A stretch of DNA of 64,000 nucleotides from assembly GCA_907164885.2 (NCBI GenBank), contig OU015498.1:87299142-87363141 (forward strand). Direction: 5' to 3'. The translations under genes and the position numbers were made by a program. Within the stretch, counting starts at the first letter, position 1. Every line of letters begins with the position of its first letter. This document shows positions 1 to 13,857 of this stretch, one piece after another. The stretch comes from Dolomedes plantarius. Taxonomy: Eukaryota > Arthropoda > Arachnida > Araneae > Dolomedidae. The notes below the pieces were generated by a model. That model saw only the letters and a list, made by a program, of their open reading frames with translations, ran no database searches and was not told the origin of the DNA.

Positions 1-231
1 CTGTATGAAGTTTCCATTCTGGCAGTGGCCGCACCCAAGGAACACTCCTACAACGATGTTCAATTAAAAAGTTTTTCCGACCAAATGTGGCTAATAAACA
101 TATTAGAAGCGTGTTCACTTTTATTAGGAACCAATTAGCGCTTGCTAACAAGGTTGTTGCAAAAATTAGCTGTGTTTGATCACAAATTATGTAGTGTGTT
201 CGCATAGTGTAGATAAGAGGAGAAGATAGGC

Positions 232-915
232 CATTGTGTTTATAGTTTCCATCCATGTCTGAACCTGTTCATGCTTTCTTTAAATCAAAGCTCTTGGCAA
301 AGTAATGATTTGAAGAAAGTAAGCGTTGCTGCTGAACTTACTATAAGTTGAAACAATGAGAGTTTAGTTTCTTAGCTTACTAATGTTATGAATGAACAAG
401 GTCTAGAAAGTTATAAAGTTCCTCAACTAAGCATGCGCAGAAAACAGTTCATACAGATTTTATCGTACAAGGTAACAGGAAAAGTAGAAATTATATGAAA
501 AAAGTTAACTTTTCAAGGAATTTTACCACAATTTTACCTCATTGTGAAGAGTTGGAAATTAAAATTATTTTATGTCATTGTGTTTATAGTCTCCATCCAT
601 GTCTGAACCTGTTCATGCTTTCTTTAAATGAAAGCTCTTGGCAAAGTAATAATTTGAAGAAAGTAAGCATTGCTGTTGAGCTTACTATAAGTTAAAATAA
701 TGGGAGTTCAGTTTCTTAACTTACTAATGTTATGAACAAGGTTTAGAAAGTTATAAATTTCCTCAACTAAGCATGCGCAGAAAAGAATTCATACAGATTT
801 TATAGTATACATGGTGACAGGAAAAAAAGAAATTATATGAAAAAAATTCATTTTTCAGTGAATTTTACCACTCTTTTACCTCATTGGGAAGGGTTGGAAA
901 TTAAAATTATTTTGT
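232..915. repeat. Tandem duplication, two adjoining 340-344 bp copies
   Basis: Copy 1 (232-575) and copy 2 (576-915) lie directly head to tail. Both start with CATTGTGTTTATAG, share GCATGCGCAGAAAA (at 431 and 771) and end with GTTGGAAATTAAAATTATTTT. They differ by scattered substitutions and small indels, so the duplication is not brand new. Short open frames across the junction look like by-products of the repeat, not genes. Confidence 0.9.
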
Positions 916-3900
916 ATTTTTTTTCCATTATCATTCTCAAAAAAACCCTAAATTTTTTCACCTTTGTTTTCCTGATAATTTTGAAATCACATTTGATGGT
1001 AGTATAGCCAGCAGAACAATCTTCCGACAAGCGATGCAGTTGGATTTTGTATGCAGATAAACTGTGCAGCTAGCTCACTGAAACTTAAACCTGAGAATCG
1101 TTTTTTACTCGATATTAAGATTTCAGTCGCTATGACACCAGACAAACAGACAAAACTGATTCCATTGCGGTAGAACTCTCCGATATGTTACGAAAATTAA
1201 TTTAACATGAATTTTTTGTAACTGAGACTAAACATCCAGGCTACTTATTGCAAGTTGCTCAAATTTACAGATTTCATTCAGATTCAGAGATTAATGTATC
1301 GAAGCCAAAGTGGCGGAATGTTTATGATAAAATGGGTATTTTAAATTTTAAATCCGTAAATTTATGCTTGACGTTTTACATCTATACATTTTTGTGTATA
1401 TTTCACTTAGTTTCACGTTGAAAGCTAATTTTTTACAGTTGCTATAAAACTTTACCTACAGCCTTAGTTGGTACTTGAGAAAGAACTATTATGGAACTAG
1501 TCCACTTGTTCTCTGATAATCACCAGGAAAATATTTCAGTGATCAAACATACATAAATATAAGATAAGATTTGGTATAATATCTAAGCGAATGTCCTTAC
1601 AATATGTACTTCAGTTTGGTGTTTGGTTATTGTACATAAAAGGTATTTTTAGTCTGCTCAAAGAAATTTAGGAGTAAGAAGTTGCATCTGCATGTGTTGC
1701 ATTGTTTAGAGTTCTTCATAAAAACTTTACTTCGCTATAGAGCACAAACTTTATTTCATAATACTTATCTAACTTTTAAAAACAGTTTTGCATATTTCGA
1801 TCTTTTTTCCATCACTAGATGAACAGTAGACTAAAGACTTTATATCAATTAAAGATATTGTATTCTTTCAAATTTTCATTAGTGTGCTGTAACGGATATT
1901 TAATTATTTGGTTATTATAGTTAATATGGTTAATGTGCTCCAAGGGATATCAGAAAATATTTCTGGGTTCTTAAAATTTTGGAAGCACAAACATTTTTTA
2001 GAAAAATTAAAAGTTTGTGACTTCTCTGTTTACAAATTTAGTAAAATACTTAATTTTTCATGTTTTGAAAAGTAAAGTAATTTATGTATGAACAATGTGC
2101 AAGTACTCACCTGTTACAATATTTTACTCTTTAAAAAGTAAGAAATACAGAGGAATTAGCTTCAGTTAGAATGAATATGTTGTTTTTCTTTTCTTGAAAT
2201 AAGTTGAAACACAGGGGACGGGGCCTTTTTTCTCTTTATCTATAAAAGTCAAATTATATAGAGTACGACACATTCTCTTTTTTATATCACAAAGTTTCAT
2301 GCTGCATAACAATAGATTGATTATTCTTTATCTTCCAATGAATTTAAATATTACTTAGCATGCATTTTTTCATTTAAAGTTGTTTACACTTACTTTCTGA
2401 TATTCTATAGAATATCAGAAACTAACTCTCTTTATATTTATCAAAAATAAACGTGTTAAATTTTCCTACTTGAATGATCGATTTGGGCATGTTTTCTTAT
2501 AATTTGGTATTCGGATACAATAACAACTGACTTAAAAAGGACTCTTTTATTTCTTAAAGCAATTCAGCCAAGCATTTACTCTCAAAGCTGCTTCATCTGT
2601 CAAATAGGGCTTATATTTGATGTTTAAGTTGAAACATTCCTTATTTCACTAATATTCAAGAAAAATTTGAATTATTATGCTGATAAAGGGAAATTTTTAC
2701 TGATATTTTTTTTAAATTTTGAATAATTTTGAAATAAAAAGTGTAAAGGAATAAATTCCCTGACGAGTATCACATTGGCTAGTTTTTAATCTAGTTATAT
2801 GTTTATCTTATAAATTTTTCTTGAAGTTGTACGTTATCGACAAAAAAAAATCACAGTTTGAGGCTAGAATGCTGTTGATAATCACAATTCTGTAAATGGA
2901 AGCAAAATTACTAACTAATGAATTGATATAAATATCCAATCATGCTTTAAAAAGTGATCAATTTTTTTCAATTTTTGTTTCAAACACAAAGCAAAAAAAA
3001 ACAACTTTTTGATTGAAAAAAGTGTAAATAATTTCAACTTCTTCAAGAATAATGACTTATGAATAACAAATTTTAAACTAAGCAGTATCTTAGAAATTAT
3101 AAAACCCAGTTTTGACTCAGCTGTAACTGTCTTTCATTCAGTGAAACACACAACATTTTAAAAAATAATTAACCCTACTGATAACTTAATATTTCCCTTC
3201 CTCTATTATTCCCACTATAGCTTTTAGTGAAACACAATCTAAGTTTCAATGTATATATTATTTTACATGCATATTTGAAATCCGCATCTATTGTATTCAA
3301 CCCATCTGCTCTGCAAATTTATCTAACGTTAACCCATTTGAGAAGTTTTGATATACTAATGTTGTTCTTGTAGTTTACTAATGGAAAATTGGCGCAGAAA
3401 ATATATACTTAGTACAGAAAAGGATTATAGTATACTGAAATGAAGCTAAATATAGCTGTATTTGCATTATATAGAAACAGGGTTAATAGTAAATTTACTA
3501 ATAAAAATTGTATATACTGTGGAACTAGCTTCACTTGTTAAAGAATCAAAGCATAAGTTTTGTTACCGAAAATAAACATGGCTAAATCGTCAAATATTCT
3601 TTAGTTATTTTGGAAGAAACCTTTTATTGCTGTTGACAAGTTTTCTCTGAAGCTTTTGGTTTTTATTATTGAAAAGCTTTTATACATGTCCTATTCATAT
3701 TTGGCTCTGATTTGTATTCCCATAAATGTTTGTTTGTTGACATTATACTCAAACAACAAAAAAAAAAGCTAAATAAGCAGTGCATTTTGATTATTTTAAT
3801 TTGCTTTGTATAACTTGCACATCTTTATCATTACTATTTTTAAAGGACTGACTAAAAGCCATAAATATTACAGCAGTTCAAACATTTACTGCTAAGTTTC

Positions 3901-5200
3901 TCGTGTTTTTAGAATCTTGCGTGATCTCATTTTTTCATGATTTGCATTGTACGTCGATAAACATGTATAAATGTTTAAAAAAGTGACAAATTAGTGCATA
4001 AAATTCCTTTATATCACTGAAGTCCGGCATGTTCAGGCATTTTGAATGTGTCTATTTGTCTTCGGTTTGCAAAAATTAGTTCAAAATTGTATTCCCTTCT
4101 CCATTATGAAGGATTCTCTGCATTTTTTTATACCAGAACTGTTCATTTTTAATGTTTTTAACCACTTAATACTTTTATTCGTCTTAAAATATTTTCTAGA
4201 AAGTTTTTATTGTTTCCAGAAAACATATTTTTTTTTACAGGATGAACAAAAGTCTGATTTATTGGACAGTGGAAAAATAAATTATTATCGTTTATTCATA
4301 AAAATAAATGTAAAGTGTTCTGAGATATATTTAGGCCACAATGTTACACAATTAAACACTTTCATAATTAAAGTGGAGTTACAAGGTTAGCAACACTTAA
4401 GTTAAGGAGTTACATAGTATGTGTTGTTTTTCACTTCTTTTGGATGAATTTTTTAGAGTTTTTAGGTTTGACAGGGCTGTACAGGGGCCATAAACTAATG
4501 TAATAGCATGAAAACCCCAAAATCGTATATTTTGAAGTTACGTGGATAGTTAATTAGGTCAACGATATACTAAATCAAACAAAATATTTCTGAATAAGTC
4601 TCAGAGAAAACAAACCTTATACTATCTGTGATGAATATCACGAGTAAAGTAAATTATGCACGATAATTAAACTGAAAGGCATATAATTATCTGAAAATAT
4701 AAACCAATAAAATACCCTCAGCAACTAAATATTTTGCTAAAATGTTAATTTAAAACTCATTCTGACATGAGGTAATTCTCACAAAATTTCTCTGAAAAAC
4801 ACATATAAACACAAAATATATCAAATTAAAAAGGGTAAATTTTTTTTTTATCTTTCTTCCTTACAGCTGATAATTTTATAGAAAAAGTAAAATTTAAATT
4901 TAAAAATGTGTAGTAAGATAAAAAGCACTTCCAAAACAACTTTCATTTAAATTTAACAAATCAATCAAACTTGACAGTTATTTCTTAGAAACTTAACAAA
5001 ACAATACAAAAAATTTTATTTAATGTTTAAAACAAAATACTAAAAGTAATATATCATATCTTAAAAATCAAAGAGGCACGTTTTATAGAGGATTAAAAAA
5101 AAATCATGCCAGTAAGAAAATAAATAACAACTCTAAGTAATATCCCACAAACTTTCAAAAAATGTAGATTTTCAAGTATCCTAAGTAACTATACGCTATT
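916..5200. other. AT-rich intergenic or intronic DNA, nothing recognised
   Basis: Long A and T runs, frequent stops in all frames, and no splice-flanked open frame, tRNA or transposon terminus that I could identify. The longest open frame (4046-4390, forward) is rich in Phe, Ile, Leu and Tyr, as expected from AT-rich noise. Confidence 0.6.
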
Positions 5201-5204
5201 TCTT

Positions 5205-5560
5205 CCACTTCATGCCGAGCTGTAACCACAAACATATTTCTTCGAAAAAATATCCATTAGGCTCTAACACTCGGCAATTAGAAATCTGCGAAATAATCCC
5301 GCTCCTGGCGCTGCGGCACTGATATTCAATCAGCTTCCAGCTTTATTTATCTGGAATTTCTCAAAACCACGGCTACCAGCATCCGAAGGTAGACAAACAC
5401 TGGTAAGGTTCCTCGAAGCGTTGAAAAAATAGGTATTTTCCTCCAAGATCTCCCACGCTGGAGTATGTAAATCAAGATTGGCGTCCTTAATGATAATTAC
5501 CCCTTGTTGAGTAGAGCTTGCTGTTGCTCAGAAAATAGGTTACAACACCTGTTCTTTTCC
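5205..5560. promoter_or_regulatory. GC-richer island, possible conserved non-coding element
   Basis: This stretch breaks from the surrounding AT-rich DNA. It holds mixed-complexity sequence with no simple repeat, no long open frame and no transposon terminus seen. It contains AACCACGG, compatible with a Runt-type site (RACCRCA-like), and several TTTAT motifs. The regulatory assignment is inference only. Unrecognised repeat DNA is the main alternative. Confidence 0.25.
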
Positions 5561-6508
5561 TCTTTTTTTTTTCTTCCTTCGTTTTATAATTTTCTCGTTC
5601 AGGTGTTTCTCCCTTAAAAAAAAAAAAGAGGAAAATTTATGCAATATATACCTGATGGTTTAAAATGCTACCGTATGTATTTATAATTTTTTTTGGTTGC
5701 TTTATTTTTTTTTTAAGATAAATATTTGTCTTTTGTTTGGTTTACTTAATAAAATCTTCATCAGGGGTTGTACCTACTAGAACAAAATTTAACGTAAGTG
5801 TTGGCTTTCTGGGTGTATTATTATTATAGATAATTTTTTGTTTTTTATTTTGACAGCAATTTTTAGCAATGATTTTATTGTTTTAGTAAATCACTGTTTT
5901 TTTTCACATTTTATCCTTCTTTTGCTAAATTTATTCAAATTCCCTTTTTAAAAAATTTCTTAAGCTTTGTTTGAATATTTTATTGCATATCTTTAATACG
6001 TTCTTTTATATACCTGCGTTTTATTCAGTAACGTGCATATGTTACCAAACACACAGTAATGGTTGTTCACTCTTTATTTAATAAATGAAAAACTTCTTGC
6101 ATAAATTAATATGCCGTACAATGAAATCAAAAGATTATTTAGGAAATGTGCTATATTACACGCTTGGAGAGACAGTATTTCAGAGACCGAATTCATATCA
6201 ACCTTTGCAACACAATAGCTGTCATAATTCGTAAAATTTTAGTCATTCATAATATTCAATATTGACTGACATAATTCCTTAAATGCAAATCAATAAAACT
6301 GGTAAATAGTGCGGTATCTAGAAGGTTTCAACTAATAAGGGATAATATCTTCTATTTTTTTGCCTTTAAAATCATTTTCACAACCTCTGTTGTAAGTTTG
6401 CAGCAAAATTAAATGTATTCCTCGCTACATGACTATGTTGAACGTAGTAAGCAAGAATATAAATGGATGTTGAGACGTGTGTGAAAATGAAATATGAAAT
6501 ATAGTTTA

Positions 6509-7020
<512 letters not shown>

Positions 7021-7164
7021 ATGTACACGTAATGAGTGTATATGTATGTGTATGTAAGCTTTTATCACAGTATTCAAGCAGTTCATGCCTTTTTGTGTAT
7101 GGGGGGAAGGAGGAACTCAAATGTATGTAATAATTTCCCTACTCATAAAACATGGATGTATTAC

Positions 7165-7435
7165 TTAAGGCTGCTGTGTACTAATCCTAATGGATTCGCT
7201 CACCTCAATGTTACCTATGGAGAAAATGTATCTACTATTTACAGCTACATAAATGCTAAGAATCAAATAAAAATGGTATTTTCAGATAGCCTGAACTTAT
7301 CTGCACATTGCAACATGATTCATTTTATAAATTTCGTCCACCAAAGGAATTGATGAACGTTTAAAACACACTATACCTGAATTTTTCCCCAATAATTCAA
7401 AGTTTAAAATATTATTTGTATTTTTATAAAAAAGT
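7165..7435 (+). mobile_element. Left half of the TTAA foldback MITE family
   Basis: Starts with TTAA followed by GGCTGCTGTGTACTAA, the same terminus as the full copies at 39733 and 40728. It continues through the shared arm (TTTACAGCTACATAAATGCT, then TTTCGTCCACCAAAGGAATT). The inverted right arm is missing, so this is a truncated copy. No coding capacity. Confidence 0.85.
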
Positions 7436-8133
7436 GGATCTAGATGACATTTTGACGATTTTAATTTTTTTTTAAACTGTTTGGATATTTTTTTAATTCC
7501 AGCAGTACAGCTATTGAAAGATCTATGATTTTTTTCCCTGCGTTTTTATATTATTTAGCGTACGCATAGCACGTCCTCCAATATTTCATAAACATTCAGC
7601 GTGAGCACTTTAAACATTTCAGTAAAAAAATTCTTACCTTGATTTGTATTTAAAAATTTCCATCTGCAAATTTTTTTAAAAACTTTTTTATTAAAATGTG
7701 GGTTTATTAGCAAAATTTCTTGAAACAGAGAGATCAGTATGAGCGATTTATTTAATTTTAAATAAAAAACTTATACTGATCTTTAAAGCAACCCCTCAGG
7801 AGGTTACCTTAGACTGTTCGAATATCTCGCTCAATTGAGTAACTATAAGTTTCGAGCTTCCTTTAATTTATTTTAAAGATTATAACAGCTAGTCTTCATT
7901 CTCCAAAAATATAAGTATTGTTTTTTGAACAGGTTGAAGCCCATTAATACTGCCAATACTAAAAACTGACAAAGTTTGTGTAAAAAAAAATTGTGTATAG
8001 GAGACTTTATCAATATTAACGATTATTAGTACCTATACAGACTGTTTATGCATTCGACATTTATATTATAAACTAGTCAGTTTCTAGAGTCATATTTACA
8101 TACATACATATGCGGGTATACATGCATATTTCA

Positions 8134-8141
8134 ACACACAC

Positions 8142-8194
<53 letters not shown>

Positions 8195-8204
8195 AATGTA
8201 TAAA

Positions 8205-8303
<99 letters not shown>

Positions 8304-8317
8304 ATATGTATATATAG

Positions 8318-8395
<78 letters not shown>

Positions 8396-8415
8396 TATGT
8401 ATATATATATATATT
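8134..8415. repeat. (TA)n microsatellite array with (CA)n/(TG)n flank
   Basis: TA array preceded by a short (CA)n block, a TA stretch and a (TG)n block, then TATATGTAAATGTATA. The same non-repetitive seed follows the (TG)n block of the array at 6509. That shared order suggests the two arrays descend from one dispersed sequence and did not arise independently. Confidence 0.95.
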
Positions 8416-8929
8416 TTACACAAAATCCTTATAAATCATCCACATTTGCTCTCTGAAAATGTATAAAAACTTTTTAGTTAAATACATTTGGGTTACAGTA
8501 TGTGCGACACAACTCAACTTCTTTAAAATACACATTATTATCAGTTGATCTAATTAGCAGCAAAGAAATACGCTTGTTTTTTATTTACGTCGCAAGTTAC
8601 TTAAAGTTTAGTATTCAGTCACACATATCTACCTGAATAGAAAATTATTTACATATTTTACAGGACGATGACTCCAGAAATTTCGTATAGGAGCAAGAAA
8701 AATAACCTCTCTATACACGTGTGCATGTGTACATATACAATGTCGCGCACCCACAAATCGATATCTGCCACAATGAAACCAGAACCTTTCCATTGCTCTT
8801 TGTAAACAAACGGCTCAGACAGATGTATAAAATGATGGTACAAAATGAACAAATGGAGCTTTTATTCCTTTCAAAACATCAATAAATAGATAAGTCAGAA
8901 ATCAAGATGAAAGACTGCACAGAAGAATG

Positions 8930-9400
8930 CATTCCAGTCGGTACGTCCAGCCATCAAAGTGCCCTTGGGAAGCAAGCAGCGACCACTTTCACCGATTCAT
9001 ACAAATCGGAGATAACGCAGAATGGGGAGAGTCGCAGATAGGGACTCATCGAAAATCTGCCGACCGTAAGAAGCGTTAAGACAGGGCCTGAATACAGGGA
9101 CTCGATCACAAGGGCGCTGCTGATAACTCTAATGCCCTTGTTACATGTCAAAGTGGGTGGCAGCCACAGATCTTCGCTTGGGGTCCTCGAAAATTTTTTT
9201 TCTCTACCCCTCCCCCCCCAAGACTTCTTCCACGTGCTTTCTTTATGAAACCACTTTTTCTTAAATTGTTGTGACTTGCCTCTGACCAGTGTGTTTGTGA
9301 TATTGATGGAAACGCTACTGTAGGGAAACGAGTTTGTAAAATAGACCCATGGGCCTTAGTAAACGCAGCAATATGAGCACCTGCTCTTGAGCACTTTATT
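8930..9400. other. GC-richer unclassified segment
   Basis: Mixed-composition DNA with two overlapping reverse-strand open frames (9148-9489 and 8954-9151) that match no protein I recognise. A C run lies at 9212-9219. It may be an old repeat or a decayed gene fragment. No splice sites or transposon ends were identified. Confidence 0.3.
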
Positions 9401-9665
9401 CGGTTTTTTTTTCTGTTGTCTTTTTTTGTATTTTGAATATTGATGACATTTAGTGAACTGGAAAAATATTGTTGAACTAAAGTCACCATTTCAGAAGGAC
9501 ATTATGTATTTTTTTTTAAACGTTTTGTGTTTAAGGTATTTTTTATGTTTATTTTTTTGAGAATGCATTCACATATCTATACACATAGAATGACATGACA
9601 CTGGCAAATATTTCTTTTATTTTATTAAACCTAATTTAAATTTAAAACTGAAAAATTTTTTCCTT

Positions 9666-9950
9666 GATATACGTATATCTGTGGCTTGGTACAAGAAGTG
9701 CCTAAGTCAGTTTTCTCCAAGATGACTTTGTTTGCTTATGTCTCTTTAGAAAAATATTATTTTCAATATAAGAAGTACCCAAGTCTGTACAATAGTTCAG
9801 AAAACACTTTTAAAGCATCCGACAGAGTTTGGTTCTTCTTACATTGAAAAAAATCTTTTTTTTAAAACAGACATAAACAAACAAAGTCATCTTGGAGAAA
9901 ACTGACTTAGGCACTTCTTGTCTTGTACCAAGTCACAGATATAAGCGTTA
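9666..9950. mobile_element. Foldback MITE, arms about 75 bp
   Basis: The left arm contains GGTACAAGAAGTGCCTAAG followed by TTTTCTCCAAGATGACTTTG. The right end carries the inverted form (CAAAGTCATCTTGGAGAAAA, then CTTAGGCACTTCTTG). The outer ends are TATATCTGTGGC and its inverse near 9945. There is no coding capacity. The exact boundary and target duplication are unclear because the ends fall in TA-rich DNA. Confidence 0.85.
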
Positions 9951-11480
9951 CTACGAACATCATTTTCATTGTTTAAAAGTCTGAGACCTTTCATTGTCAA
10001 GGAGCAAGAATTTTGAGTCATAATTGATCAAGATGTAAGAAAATATTCAATTTTAAGTTATTTCTCACCTCTTACATTTATATCTGAGAATAGATAGTTA
10101 TCAAAAAATGACATGTAGGAAATCTCAAAGCCTCAAATTTTGTTGACTTCCAGGAAGCTTTTAATGCTATTCTCGAGAAATAAATTTCTCTAAAAAGATC
10201 TAAAATAACCTAAAACTGTGTAAGTTCTCTAGTATAAATTTAGAAAATATACTTCCAGGAAGCTAAGGTAATTTTTCAGTGGTCACGAAATTTTTTGGAA
10301 AACCCTTCAACAGTTTATAGTGTCATTAGAATGCGGTTTTATTTTACACCACCTTGAATCAGAAAAGGAAATGCAAGGTGAAAAAAACAATAAATTAATA
10401 AATAAATAGTGTTAGTCATATCGTCAGCAGTTTTTCAAATTTGCTAAATAAATACTTAACGTTTAAAAATCAGCTTATTTCACATTCAAAAAAAATTCCC
10501 TGTAAATGTTGGCCCAAACTGTATTGTTGCACATCCATGAATAACTTCAAAAGAAAGAAAATAGCATATGTTTTTGTAACAGATTCAAGATACATTGAAC
10601 ATTTGAAGTATTTTGAATGAAATATTATGGGAATCAGATAATTTATCCTTGATGACAGATAAGTATAACAAATAGATAGAAATTGAGATGAATAGTATGT
10701 ACAGAGAATGATATTTTGTTTGCTTCGTAGCAGCTAAATATATGCTTGAGCAGTTCTTCGTCATGTGTTTAATCTTTCCTTTCTGCCTCTTAGTTTCTTT
10801 TGAATCTCCTTGTCTTTGCTATTTTTTTTAAAAAATACCAATCCTTAGTCTTCAAATTCTACTTATTTTTTCCACTGTTTTCAGTTATTTCTTCTTACTT
10901 AAGCTTAAATTTATAACTCGGGCGTATTAACTCGTGCATCCCATACGACATACCTTAAGCACAAATAAAGTTGTATGTAAAGGTGGCACTTAAAATGCCC
11001 ATGTAAATCAAGTCCTTGCTTGTAAGGGCACAAATGTAAGTGGAAAATTGCTTGATAGAAATTACAAAATCTCTGACTCTCTGCCTACACAAAGCACAAG
11101 GCTTCTATATGTCCAAAGTAATTGCCCCTATTTTTATGGATAAAAGAATGTCTGTCTCTCTGTCTTCCAAAAAAACAATGCTTGTATATGTCTGAGGTAA
11201 TTGCTCATATTTGTACGGATTTAAAAAAAAAAGGACAAATCAATACAATACAGTGATAAGCAATAAATCTTGATAATCAAGTGAAATAAATATGACATGA
11301 TGAATCTGAATGATGATGATAAGGGCATTTCACTAGACCATGCAGATGTAACTTTTTCACAATCAGAAAAAAATAGTTTAAAATTACAGGAATATTTATT
11401 TTAATGTAGCATATTTTAATAGATTTTGTCTTTTTTGGTCATTTTCTATGACATATGTTTTGTTTAAAATAATATGCATG
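9951..11480. other. AT-rich DNA, nothing recognised
   Basis: No supported gene, RNA or transposon terminus. A weak local duplication is visible at about 11095-11220 (ACAAAGCACAAGGCTTCTATATGTCC versus a similar copy near 11180). Confidence 0.55.
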
Positions 11481-11481
11481 C

Positions 11482-11930
<449 letters not shown>

Positions 11931-12109
11931 TGTACATACACCCATTCTTGTATTCAGACACAAGCAAGATTGAATTATCATTACATGAGATTTATTTTGA
12001 TCTGACAAGTTTCACCGCGCATCTTAAAAATCTCATTTTGAATATAATTCTGAAAAAATGGTATTCTAGAGGGGGAAAAACTTAAAATTTACATTAACTA
12101 CCGCCGTCT

Positions 12110-12320
12110 ACATTGTAGGGTGGTTAGCACTGAAAGATTCCTCCACTTGGGCCCGGGTTCGAATGTCGGTTAGATCATGGCATTTCCGGTGGTGTTTCCT
12201 CATAGGGAGTGGCAGTTTATCTGTTGGTTACTCCCACAACAAAATAATCGGATTAATACCCTCAGACAAGTGCATGCACATTAGGAAAAAGACGCATTTG
12301 CAACAAAACTGTGGCTTTTA
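12110..12320 (+). mobile_element. tRNA-derived SINE, family A, copy 1
   Basis: The head resembles a tRNA. A box-A-like GTGGTTAGCAC lies at about 12120-12130, and a box B GGGTTCGAATG at 12155-12165, with spacing typical of an internal Pol III promoter. The body shares CCTCA.AG.GAGT, then ACTCCCA.AA.AAA and ACAAGTGC with the copy at 61448, which defines a family. It cannot be a functional tRNA because no acceptor stem pairs across the head. Confidence 0.75.
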
Positions 12321-13193
12321 AACACACATCTATTGAAATAATTTCAACTCGTTCATTTTACTCCATCAACAAAAATAAAAACCTTACAAACGTTTACTAC
12401 AAAGCAAGTTTTCTTATGGAAGAGTTCTAGAAAACCTTCTTCATGCGGAATAAAATGGCAACTTGTATTCTGGAATTATCCGTTCGAGGATATTTCTCAA
12501 TGCATTCACATTGTGCAATATCCTGTCAAGTCACGGTTAGAGTTAAAAGTGTTTAAATGCTTATTAGGAAAAAAAAATATTAGAGAGTGACAATGAATAA
12601 ATTCTAGAAACTGGAATGAAAACTAGAATTTAAATCTGCATATTAAAGTAAAAATTTCCTTAAAATTCTGGCAAGAAATAGAATACTTTATATGTCCGTT
12701 AACCTCCCTATACTTGGTATCTTTACATAGAGCAATAACTACATAAAGAATAGTTTTGAAATAACCTTTTGAATTTTATTATTATAGATTAAAAATTTTC
12801 CGAATGCTTGCATATGTTCAACGTTGGTTTGAGTTTGTAAACCATGTTTTTGCTCTTATGTATTCTTGTGACGTATTGTTTAAAATTATTTGCTTATTTA
12901 TGGTGCATATAATTTTTTTAGTAAGTTTATAAAAAAATAAATGAGTTTGAATAAATTAAAAGCAAAATTATAATTTTTGAACATTTTGATGTGATTTGTG
13001 ACTTTATATATGATTTGTTACAAGATTTATTTGTACTGGATTATGTATTTTTTTTTGTATGCATTGTATTTACTTTACACTTTTTTTTTCAAGCGGATAT
13101 TTTGTAAACCTGTGTGTGCCACGTGAATATATAATTAGCTTTTAATACATATGATCTTGATTTACTTGCTTATTCATACTAAGGAATTATTAG

Positions 13194-13701
13194 CAGGGCC
13201 GGATCATCGCATTAGCAGGGCCGGATCATTAGCAGGGCCGGATCATCGCATAGACAAATGAGACATATGTATCTAGGGCCCGGTTTTTTGAAGGGCCCAG
13301 TCAAACTGCCTATTTTGAAAAGATTTATAAATAAGATAATTTACTTTTCTGTTGGACAACTGTATATAATAAATATATAAATAGGCCTTTAGTTGCAAGT
13401 GGGAATTTTGAATATTAAGTATGAATTTATGCAAGGGGGAATTTTTAAAATTTAATAAAATAAATTTCAATTTTTAAAAATTTATAGACAAATTGTTCAA
13501 ACTTTTCTAGAAAAACTAAAATTTATTGTTGTATATTAAATATTTTTCATTAATAAAAATTTAAGATTTGTTTTAGTTTTTCACATTATTTAGTTTTGTT
13601 TTATTTATTGTTTTATATTTTGTGCGTGCTCTATTTCTTGTGGGAGAGGGCCCGGTGAGAAGAAAATGTCTAGGGCCCCAAAGTCGGTTAAACCGGCATT
13701 G
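13194..13701. mobile_element. hAT-like non-autonomous element
   Basis: The left terminus CAGGGCCGGATCAT is repeated three times in tandem (13194, about 13218 and about 13238). The right end reads TTAAACCGGCATTG, whose inverse CAATGCCGG resembles the left end. Flanks ATTATTAG and GTCATTAG agree at six of eight positions, as expected for an eroded 8-bp hAT target duplication. TAGGGCCC near both ends is a subterminal inverted motif. No transposase is visible. Confidence 0.65.
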
Positions 13702-13857
13702 GTCATTAGCACAAGTTTTTGGGCTTCATTCAAGGTACGAATGTATTCGTTACACCGTTATTGCCTAATAAAATTTGAAATTCACAAAATTTTGTAAAAT
13801 TGCAAGATTAAATTTTAACTATTTATATTTCGCTTATAAAACGAGATCGAAGAATAG

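Noticed and set aside
4046..4390. 114-codon forward frame
   Set aside because: Phe/Leu/Ile/Tyr-rich peptide typical of AT-rich noise, with no motif and no neighbouring exon signals.
12110..12175. Possible tRNA gene
   Set aside because: Box A and B are present, but no acceptor or anticodon stem pairs correctly. The downstream body is shared with another locus, so it is a SINE head.
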